DNA from: an uncultured Sphingomonadales bacterium
Lineage (GTDB): Bacteria; Pseudomonadota; Alphaproteobacteria; Sphingomonadales; Sphingomonadaceae
Assembly (NCBI GenBank): GCA_903821605.1
Contig: CAIJLZ010000013.1
Coordinates: forward strand, 186,001-250,000
Direction: 5' to 3'
Length of the DNA: 64,000 bases
The notes under the pieces were generated by a model. The model was not told where the DNA came from, did no database searches, and saw nothing but the letters and a program-made list of their open reading frames with translations. Every line of letters starts with the position of its first letter. Position 1 is the first letter of the stretch. Position numbers and translations under genes: made by a program. Shown here piece after piece: positions 55,809-64,000 of this stretch.

Positions 55809-56585
55809 ATGAAAATCGCGACATTCAACATCAACGGGATCAAGGCCCGCCTTCCCCGTCTGCTCGAATGGTTGGAAGAAACCCGGCCCGACATCGCGTG
55901 CCTGCAAGAAATCAAATCGCAGGATGAAGGCTTCCCCGGCGATGAATTTCCCGCAGTCGGTTATCAGGCGATCTGGCATGGGCAAAAGGGGTTCAATGGC
56001 GTCGCCATCTTGGTGCGCGACGGCTTGTCGTTCCAGCTCCGCCGCAAGGGCCTGCCCGGCGACGATAGCGACGAACAGTCCCGCTATATCGAGGCCGAGG
56101 TCGAAGGCCATATCATTGCCTCGATCTACCTGCCCAATGGTAACCCGCAGCCGGGGCCAAAGTTCGATTATAAGCTGGCATGGATAGAACGGCTGCGTCG
56201 CCATGCGGCCGGCCTATTGCCTGAAGAAAAGCCGGTCATTCTGGCGGGCGATTATAATGTCATCCCAACCGATGATGACATCCAAGACCCCCGCGCGATG
56301 CGCGATGATGCCTTGATGCAGCCGGAGAGCCGCGCCGCCTTCCGCGCGATTGTCCATCAGGGCTGGTGCGATGCCATTCGTCAGATTCACCCCGAGGGTC
56401 ATGTCTGGACCTTCTGGGATTATCAGGCGGGTTGCTGGCCACGCGATGCGGGATTCCGGATCGATCATCTGCTGCTCAGCCCGCAGGCGGCGGACCGACT
56501 GGTCAATGCCGGGGTCGACCGCGCCGCACGAGGCAAAGAAAAGGCGAGCGACCACGCCCCAACTTGGTGCGAGCTTCGGGACTAA
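55809..56585 (+). CDS. xthA: Exodeoxyribonuclease III
   Basis: A 258-residue endonuclease/exonuclease/phosphatase-fold enzyme of base-excision repair. MKIATFNINGIKARLPRLLE, CLQEIKSQDEGFP, GDYNVIPTDDDI, TFWDYQAGCWPRDAGFRIDH and ASDHAPTWCEL show the metal and catalytic residues. An in-frame ATG 60 bp upstream overlaps erpA and is rejected. It is 16 bp after erpA, and so possibly co-transcribed. Confidence 0.94.
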   Translation: MKIATFNINGIKARLPRLLEWLEETRPDIACLQEIKSQDEGFPGDEFPAVGYQAIWHGQKGFNGVAILVRDGLSFQLRRKGLPGDDSDEQSRYIEAEVEGHIIASIYLPNGNPQPGPKFDYKLAWIERLRRHAAGLLPEEKPVILAGDYNVIPTDDDIQDPRAMRDDALMQPESRAAFRAIVHQGWCDAIRQIHPEGHVWTFWDYQAGCWPRDAGFRIDHLLLSPQAADRLVNAGVDRAARGKEKASDHAPTWCELRD

Positions 56586-56739
56586 GCGCGCCCACGTACC
56601 TGCCAAACGCCGGATGGGCGCAGCCATGGGTGCGATGAGTTGTTGTGACGGGGCTAGACTTGGGACACGCGGCCGCTAATCTCCGCTCAGCCCGTGCGCG
56701 GGCAAATGCGGTTGCAGCAGATAATGGAGACCACGTCGC

Positions 56740-57201
56740 ATGGCCGGTATCAACGAGCATCTTATCCTGGTCCTTGTCGGGATCATCCTTCTGGCCGTGA
56801 TGCTTCTCTTGCTCCGTCGTATCAAAGCCCAGCGTGGTCAGAAGATCATTCTCGCCATTGATACCAGCACCCATTCTGGTTTAGCCGCGCGCCCCAGCAA
56901 AAGCTTTCGGGTCGATGAACCTACACCGGCAGAAATCGCCCAAATGGCCACGGCGGGGGACGATCTGACCCGGATCAAGGGCGTTGGCCCGAAAATCGCG
57001 GGTCTGTTGCACCGTCAAGGCGTGCATCACTTCGCCCAGATCGCCGCGTGGAATGATAGCGACATCACCGCCGTTGATGCGACGCTCGGCAGCTTCGCCG
57101 GTCGCCCCCGCCGCGACCAATGGGTCGAACAGGCCAAGTTGCTTGCCGCAGGAGACAGCACCGGGTTTGAGACCAAGTTCGGCGCGCTCGGCCCGCGCTA
57201 A
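56740..57201 (+). CDS. Membrane-anchored helix-hairpin-helix protein
   Basis: A 153-residue protein. A single N-terminal membrane helix (about residues 8-25, LILVLVGIILLAVMLLLLRR) is followed by a polar linker and a helix-hairpin-helix domain (DLTRIKGVGPKIAGLLHRQG, ITAVDATLGSFAGR, WVEQAKLL). The same HhH domain occurs at the end of many alphaproteobacterial NADH-quinone oxidoreductase E subunits and small ribosomal-like proteins. GGAGAC precedes the ATG. The 154-bp gap before it holds nothing recognised. It ends 4 bp inside the convergent SDR gene. Role unknown. Confidence 0.75.
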   Translation: MAGINEHLILVLVGIILLAVMLLLLRRIKAQRGQKIILAIDTSTHSGLAARPSKSFRVDEPTPAEIAQMATAGDDLTRIKGVGPKIAGLLHRQGVHHFAQIAAWNDSDITAVDATLGSFAGRPRRDQWVEQAKLLAAGDSTGFETKFGALGPR

Positions 57202-57995
57202 AATGCGGTCTTGCCGGTTTCCTGACGGGTCACCGGCAATGAGGTCGACAGACCGCCATCCACCACCAAGGCATGGCCGTTGATGTAACTGGCCGCATCT
57301 GATGCCAGAAACAGCACCGCGCGCGCGACTTCCTCCGCTTGGGCCGCCCGGCGGAGCGGGTTGAGCCGACCGATCTTATTCTCCACACCCTTTTCGCGCG
57401 CATAGGTGAAGGTCGCCTCGGTCATACCGGTTTCGACCAGCCCCGGACATACCGCGTTGACCCGCACACCCGAGCCAGAAAATTGCTGCGCCGCGACCTG
57501 CACCAGATTGATCAGCCCTGCCTTGCTTGCGCTATAGGCCGGACAGCCAGCGCCTGATCGCAGCCCGGCCACGCTGGCGGTGCAGACGATCACCCCCTGC
57601 CCCTGCGCCATCATCACCGGCCCGACATGCTTCATCATGATCGCCGGGCCGATCAGATTGGTGCGCAAGATCCGGGTCCAATCATCGACCGTATGATCGA
57701 ACAGGCTCGTCATGCCGCCCAGGATACCGGCATTGGCGTGGACGATATCCACCCGGCCATGCAGCGCCATCGCCCGGGCGACAATCGCCTTGACCGCCTC
57801 TTCATCGCCGGCATCCAGCACCGTCGCATCGGCCCCGAGTGCCATTGCGACATCATGGATTTTGTCGTCATAATCGCCCAGCACCAGCTTCGCGCCCGCA
57901 GCCGCCAGCAGCCGCGCCGTCGCCCGACCGATCCCGGATGCCGCCCCCGTGACAATCGCAACCCGGCCCGCCAGCGAAGTTTCCTTGTTTGCCAT
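57198..57995 (-). CDS. Short-chain dehydrogenase/reductase
   Basis: A 265-residue classical SDR. The cofactor site is AIVTGAASGIGRATARLLAA; NAGILGG and the catalytic Ser/Tyr/Lys (ASVAGLRSGAGCPAYSASKA) are intact, and VDGGLSTSLPV is at the end. Asp in LGDYDDK at the second strand suggests NAD preference. Substrate unknown. Two in-frame ATGs, at 57995 and 58001, both follow AAGGGG; the former has the better 9-base spacing. It is divergent from acs and convergent with the HhH gene. Confidence 0.85.
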   Translation of the reverse strand: MANKETSLAGRVAIVTGAASGIGRATARLLAAAGAKLVLGDYDDKIHDVAMALGADATVLDAGDEEAVKAIVARAMALHGRVDIVHANAGILGGMTSLFDHTVDDWTRILRTNLIGPAIMMKHVGPVMMAQGQGVIVCTASVAGLRSGAGCPAYSASKAGLINLVQVAAQQFSGSGVRVNAVCPGLVETGMTEATFTYAREKGVENKIGRLNPLRRAAQAEEVARAVLFLASDAASYINGHALVVDGGLSTSLPVTRQETGKTAF

Positions 57996-58104
57996 GATCA
58001 TTTGCCCCTTCGTGCGCGCCGAACGCCTAATTAAACTTGCTTTATTCATTCTCCTTTCGCCATGAGGGACGCAATGGTAAATTCGCCAAAGGATGAGGAC
58101 GTTC

Positions 58105-60045
<1,941 letters not shown>

Positions 60046-60079
60046 TCACTTTGTCGCTTCTCATCGATGGACTGAACTG

Positions 60080-60535
60080 ATGATTTCCCAGACGATCCAA
60101 CTGTCCCTGACTCCGGTCTTTGTCCTGGTCGCCATTGGCAATTTCATGGGCATTTTGACCGGACGGTTGGCGCGTATCGTCGACCGTTCACGGCGGTTGC
60201 AGGACGAGCACGGCGCGACCGAGGCAGCGGCGCGTGAAGCCATTGTCGAGGAACTGACGCAACTCAGCATCCGCATCGACCGGATCAATCGGGCGATCCT
60301 GTTATTGGTGACCGCCGCCATCCTGATCGGCACAACGGTTGCCTTGTTGTTCATCGACAAGATGCTGGGCATCAACATGGATGGCATCATTGCGTCATGC
60401 TTTATCGCGACCATGGGGTTGTTCCTATCGGCACTGGTGCAATTCCTGCTGGAAACCCGGCTTGCGACCGCCACGTTGCGCGTCCCGGCCCATTATTTGC
60501 AGTCATCTGGCGACCAAGCCACGGGTCGCGAGTGA
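60080..60535 (+). CDS. DUF2721 family membrane protein
   Basis: A 151-residue protein with the DUF2721 layout: an N-terminal helix (IQLSLTPVFVLVAIGNFMGI), a polar part LTGRLARIVDRSRRLQDEHG, and two further helices (INRAILLLVTAAILIGTTVA; IIASCFIATMGLFLSALVQF). The family has no established function. The longer frame inside acs is rejected. It lies 34 bp after acs. Confidence 0.82.
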   Translation: MISQTIQLSLTPVFVLVAIGNFMGILTGRLARIVDRSRRLQDEHGATEAAAREAIVEELTQLSIRIDRINRAILLLVTAAILIGTTVALLFIDKMLGINMDGIIASCFIATMGLFLSALVQFLLETRLATATLRVPAHYLQSSGDQATGRE

Positions 60536-60647
60536 TTGCATCCCACGCATGACGGTGCTAAATGCCAAGAAACGGCTCCGGCTTCCCTTTTCTGTCTCTG
60601 AAAAGCGGTTCCGGGGCCTCCTCTTTTCATGAAGCCGGAGTGTTGCC

Positions 60648-61430
60648 ATGTCCCGCCGTCGCCAAATCTATGAAGGCAAGGCCAAGATCCTCTATGAAGG
60701 CCCGGAACCCGGCACCCTGATCCAATATTTCAAGGATGACGCCACCGCCTTTAATGCCCAGAAAAAGGGCACGATCAACGGCAAGGGTGTGATCAACAAC
60801 CGGATTTCCGAGCACATCTTCACGATGCTGTCGCACATCAATGTGCCGACCCATTTCATCCGTCGCCTCAACATGCGCGAACAGCTTGTCCGTCAGGTCG
60901 AGATCATTCCGATCGAAGTGGTGGTGCGCAATGTCGCCGCCGGTTCGATCTCCAAGCGCCTCGGCATCGAGGAAGGCACGCAGTTGCCGCGCACGATCAT
61001 CGAATATTATTTCAAGGACGATGCGCTCGGCGATCCGCTGATTTCGGAAGAACATATCGCGTGTTTCGGTTGGGCCAGCCCGGAAGAAATGCACGACATT
61101 GCCGACATGGCGATCCGCATCAACGACTTCATGTGCGGCATGTTTGCCGGCATCGGCATTCGGCTGGTCGACTTCAAGCTTGAATTCGGTCGCTTTTGGG
61201 AAAATGATTTCAGCCGCGTCATTCTCGCGGACGAAATCAGCCCGGACGGCTGCCGCCTGTGGGATATGATCACCGGCGAAAAGCTCGATAAGGACCGCTT
61301 CCGTCGCGATCTCGGCGGCGAGGTCGAGGCTTATCAGGAAGTCGCCCGTCGGCTTGGCCTGCTGCCTGACGGCAGCGAGGAAAGCGATGTGCTCGATCTC
61401 GATACCCATCGCAAGAAGCGCGGCAAATAA
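60648..61430 (+). CDS. purC: SAICAR synthetase
   Basis: A 260-residue enzyme of purine synthesis. [60 protein letters not shown] and the acidic active site [10 protein letters not shown] and [15 protein letters not shown] are intact. A terminator follows 25 bp after the stop. The 112-bp gap before it holds no recognised riboswitch. Confidence 0.96.
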   Translation: MSRRRQIYEGKAKILYEGPEPGTLIQYFKDDATAFNAQKKGTINGKGVINNRISEHIFTMLSHINVPTHFIRRLNMREQLVRQVEIIPIEVVVRNVAAGSISKRLGIEEGTQLPRTIIEYYFKDDALGDPLISEEHIACFGWASPEEMHDIADMAIRINDFMCGMFAGIGIRLVDFKLEFGRFWENDFSRVILADEISPDGCRLWDMITGEKLDKDRFRRDLGGEVEAYQEVARRLGLLPDGSEESDVLDLDTHRKKRGK

Positions 61431-61454
61431 GCCCTGCTTCAACCGATTGAAGTC

Positions 61455-61491
61455 AAAAAAAGCGGCGTCCCATCGGGGCGCCGCTTTTCTT
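61455..61491. terminator. Bidirectional terminator between purC and trxB
   Basis: An 11-bp perfect stem (AGCGGCGTCCC and GGGGCGCCGCT, with one G-U pair) around a 3-base loop. It is followed by TTTTCTTTA on the plus strand and by TTTTTTT on the minus strand. It lies between the two convergent stops and can serve both genes. Confidence 0.92.
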
Positions 61492-61523
61492 TATAGGTTT
61501 ATGCGCTCGCCTAACGGACGAAT

Positions 61524-62468
61524 TCAGCCCGCATGGCTAAGAAACCGCTCGGCATCGAGTGCCGCCATGCAGCCGGTGCCCGCCGCCGTAACGGCCTGAC
61601 GATAAATGCGGTCGGCCACGTCGCCCGCGGCGAATACACCCGGCACGCTTGTCATTGTTCGCCCCGCTTCGACCACGAGATAGCCCTCATCATCAAGCGC
61701 CAAATGGCCCTTGAAAATCTCTGTCGCCGGCTGGTGGCCAATCGCGACAAAGCCGCCATCCACATCAATCGTCTGAAGCGCGCCCGAATGAACGTCGCGC
61801 AACTCCATCGCGACCAACCCCTCTGGCTGGCCACCACCGATGAAGCGGCTGACTTCATGGTTCCAGATGACCTTGATATGCGGATGGGCAAATAGCCGTT
61901 CCTGCAAGATCTTCTCCGCGCGCAGCGTATCGCGCCGATGAATCAGCGTCACGTCCTTGCTGTGATTGGTAAGGTAAAGCGCCTCTTCAACCGCCGTATT
62001 GCCGCCGCCGATGACAGCGACCTTCTTGCCGCGATAGAAAAAGCCGTCACAGGTCGCACAGGCGGACACGCCCTTGCCGCGCATCAGGGTTTCGCTCTCG
62101 GTGCCCAGCCACCTCGCCTGCGCACCGGTCGCGATGACCAGCGTTTCGCCTTCATAGACGGTGCCGCCATCGCCGATCAGCTTGAACGGGCGGCTCGACA
62201 AATCGACGCTGGCGATATGATCATACATCATCCGCGCGCCGACATGCTCGGCCTGGGCCTGCATTTCCTGCATCAGCCACGGCCCCTGAATGACTTCACG
62301 GAAACCGGGATAATTTTCCACTTCGGTGGTGGTGGTGAGCTGTCCGCCGGGCTGAATGCCCTGCACCACAATCGGGTTCATGCCGGCACGAGCCCCATAG
62401 ATCGCCGCCGACAGGCCAGCCGGGCCAGAACCGAGGATCAACATTTTGGTGTGATGGACGTCAGCCAC
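61524..62468 (-). CDS. trxB: Thioredoxin reductase
   Basis: A 314-residue FAD/NADPH enzyme. FAD site MLILGSGPAGLSAAIYGARA; redox-active Cys137/Cys140 in ACATCDGFFY; NADPH site VAVIGGGNTAVEEALYL; final GVFAAGDVADRIYRQAVTAA. It starts with GTG with AAGGA 6-7 bases upstream; a GTG start is more consistent than the ATG 22 codons earlier. It would supply reduced thioredoxin to ArsC, metC-related sulfur metabolism and repair systems. Confidence 0.95.
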   Translation of the reverse strand: MADVHHTKMLILGSGPAGLSAAIYGARAGMNPIVVQGIQPGGQLTTTTEVENYPGFREVIQGPWLMQEMQAQAEHVGARMMYDHIASVDLSSRPFKLIGDGGTVYEGETLVIATGAQARWLGTESETLMRGKGVSACATCDGFFYRGKKVAVIGGGNTAVEEALYLTNHSKDVTLIHRRDTLRAEKILQERLFAHPHIKVIWNHEVSRFIGGGQPEGLVAMELRDVHSGALQTIDVDGGFVAIGHQPATEIFKGHLALDDEGYLVVEAGRTMTSVPGVFAAGDVADRIYRQAVTAAGTGCMAALDAERFLSHAG

Positions 62469-62559
62469 GCGAATTCCTTCTGAGCCTGCAATGGGTCGAG
62501 AAGCGCAGATAGGACGCCCCCAAACCCCTTGCAAGCATCAATAACAGGCTCGCCGCCTG

Positions 62560-64000
62560 TCAGAAGCTGATCGCGGCCCCGACCCGGATATCCCGCCCGG
62601 CCATGGGCGCAACGTCCTTGAGCAGGCTTGAATGGCGGCGTGCCGTTACGTCGAACAGGTTATTGACTGAGAGACGCAAGCTAACCGGCGCATCTTGGCC
62701 CCAAGGCCGCCATGCTGACGAAAGGTTGACCAAGGTGAAATCACTGGTCGCCGTTTCCGCCGGCGCGCTGCGGTTGGCGGCTGTCACCCGTTCCACCTCG
62801 GCGCGCAAATCGACAAGATCGGACTTGGCCGATAGCCCGGCAAGTACCCGCAGCGGCGGGATTTGCGGCGCGGGGCCATAGCCTTTGACGGTCGCACGGA
62901 CATAATCCGCCATGACGTCGGTCGACAGCGCGAAGTGCCCAATCTGGCCCCATTGGCGTTCCACCTCGACTTCAAAGCCTTGATGCACCGCCCGGCCCTG
63001 CAACACCTGATACACCGGCAAGCCCTCGATCTCGGCCCCGGTCGGTGCCTGATAAATGAAGTTGCGATAGCGGTTGTAATAGGCCGACACATCAACCTTG
63101 AACCCGCCCGCCCGGCCCCGCAGCGTCAATTCCGCGCCATTGCTCTTTTCCAACCCGAGGTCGCGGTCGCCAATCTCAAAGGCCAATGTGCCGGCATGTG
63201 GACCGTTCGCGAATAATTCCTCGGCATTCGGGGCGCGTTCCGCATGGGTCAGGTTCAGCCCCAAGCGCCAGTCGGATATGACCTCATATTGCATCCCCGC
63301 AGACCCGCTATAGGCAGTGTAGCGCCGACGATCCGCCAGCGTGGCAAGATCGAGATCAGCCTGTGCCTTGGCATTGCTCCGTTCGATCCGGCCACCAAAT
63401 TCGGCGCGCAAGCGACCAAGATCGAGCTGTTGCAGGCTGAACAATCCCCATTGGGTGACATCGGTGGCGGGGAGAAATTTCTCGGCACCGACCACGTTGA
63501 ACTTGCGATTGAACAACTGGGCGCCTGTCACGCCCGTCCATGCGCCGCGCTTCGCCTGTATCAGGTCAAACCGCACTTCCTTGCCCTTGTTGAAAAATTG
63601 CGTGCCGATCGCGCCATCCGATTCCAGTTCGGCATGGCGGTAATCAGCATAGCCCGCGCGCAGGGTAAGACGATCAACCCAATCGCCCCCGGCCGCGATT
63701 TCGGCGCGGAAATCATAGCGCCATTGGCGCATGTCGATCCGGATATTGCCTTCCGCTTCCGGCGCATCGGGATCGGGTGCGGTGGTGGGCCAGCGATTGG
63801 GAATGCCATAGAGGCTGTCATGCCGACTGACCGACACGCCGATATTGCTGCCATTGTCGGCAATCCACGCAAGGCCTGCCGCCGCGCTCCACGTCCTGAC
63901 CGCGCTATTGGCGAGCTTGCCACGCAGCGCAGCATTGGCCGCCACCTCGGGATCACCGGAGTTGAGCGCCGCTGCCCGCAGCGGGTCACTCAATATATAT
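62560..64000 (-). CDS. TonB-dependent receptor, C-terminal part (runs off the window)
   Basis: The C-terminal ~480 residues of an outer-membrane receptor: repeated amphipathic beta strands, the conserved block ERAPNAEELFANGPHAGT, and the final Phe (RVGAAISF) needed for outer-membrane assembly. The N-terminal plug and TonB box lie beyond the window; the frame stays open to the edge. The pattern VSRHDSLYGIPN, RQWRYDFRAE and TLRAGYADYRHAELESDGAI resembles the ZnuD-like group of zinc/heme receptors, but the His-rich loop of ZnuD is not visible in this part. Substrate uncertain. The gap to trxB is 91 bp. Confidence 0.85.
   Translation of the reverse strand, partial: YILSDPLRAAALNSGDPEVAANAALRGKLANSAVRTWSAAAGLAWIADNGSNIGVSVSRHDSLYGIPNRWPTTAPDPDAPEAEGNIRIDMRQWRYDFRAEIAAGGDWVDRLTLRAGYADYRHAELESDGAIGTQFFNKGKEVRFDLIQAKRGAWTGVTGAQLFNRKFNVVGAEKFLPATDVTQWGLFSLQQLDLGRLRAEFGGRIERSNAKAQADLDLATLADRRRYTAYSGSAGMQYEVISDWRLGLNLTHAERAPNAEELFANGPHAGTLAFEIGDRDLGLEKSNGAELTLRGRAGGFKVDVSAYYNRYRNFIYQAPTGAEIEGLPVYQVLQGRAVHQGFEVEVERQWGQIGHFALSTDVMADYVRATVKGYGPAPQIPPLRVLAGLSAKSDLVDLRAEVERVTAANRSAPAETATSDFTLVNLSSAWRPWGQDAPVSLRLSVNNLFDVTARRHSSLLKDVAPMAGRDIRVGAAISF

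Overview
The window reads as chromosomal DNA of an alphaproteobacterium, most likely of the order Sphingomonadales. The grounds are the gene order dusB-ntrB-ntrC-ntrY-ntrX-hfq-hflX, a fused ispDF, an Hfq built of two Sm domains, a two-gene split of CinA, GC-rich coding sequence, frequent ATGA/TGATG/GTGA gene overlaps, and a family of short palindromic repeats between genes. The genus cannot be fixed from sequence reading alone. Most of the window is compact housekeeping DNA; the only clearly accessory stretches are the first 5.6 kb and a few repeat-filled gaps.

Layout. 1-2.7 kb: arsenic resistance operon arsR-arsC-acr3-arsH, with a palindromic operator touching the arsR start codon. 2.7-4.6 kb: a membrane-anchored LuxR-type regulator, a cytochrome b561-like protein and an alanine-rich helical protein, all on the minus strand. 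4.6-5.7 kb: an AT-richer, island-like stretch with a remnant of a type I restriction HsdR C-terminus, next to a tRNA-Ser. 5.8-14.5 kb: cell wall enzymes (MltB-like, DacC-like), then tmk-holB-metG-tatD-PhnP-like-retropepsin and mazG. 14.5-23.8 kb: the nitrogen-signalling block on the minus strand. 23.8-27.7 kb: ispDF, a candidate 37-codon gene, pncC, ratA-like, lipA, carbonic anhydrase. 27.7-33.8 kb: tRNA-Pro, a lipoprotein with a chorismate-lyase-like domain, small membrane proteins, cfa, CinA N-terminal domain, map, an EF-hand protein and a squalene/phytoene synthase-like protein. 33.9-37.3 kb: a TadG/TadE/TadE-like trio. 37.3-46.5 kb: cca, Nudix, DUF1285, gmk, trmB, metK, lnt, metC, sseA. 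46.6-51 kb: queF, dedA, gshB, yraN, rsmI and a divergent LpoA-like lipoprotein. 51-57 kb: an orphan molybdenum hydroxylase, hemH, phaB, an RHH protein, erpA, xthA and an HhH protein. 57-64 kb: an SDR, acs, DUF2721, purC, trxB and the C-terminal part of a TonB-dependent receptor that runs off the window.

How it fits together: the block is dominated by core functions (DNA precursor supply and replication, tRNA maturation and modification, SAM/methionine and sulfur metabolism, lipid and envelope maintenance, nitrogen-responsive two-component control with Hfq). The points that deserve a second look are the tandem-Sm Hfq, the TadG-like protein whose von Willebrand metal site is gone, the tiny coupled reading frame between ispDF and pncC, the palindrome in front of metK, the ars operator at a start codon without a Shine-Dalgarno, the HsdR remnant by tRNA-Ser, the 3-nt divergent rsmI/lpoA junction, the chorismate-lyase-like lipoprotein and the composite REP-like repeats. 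No complete new defence or mobile system was found.
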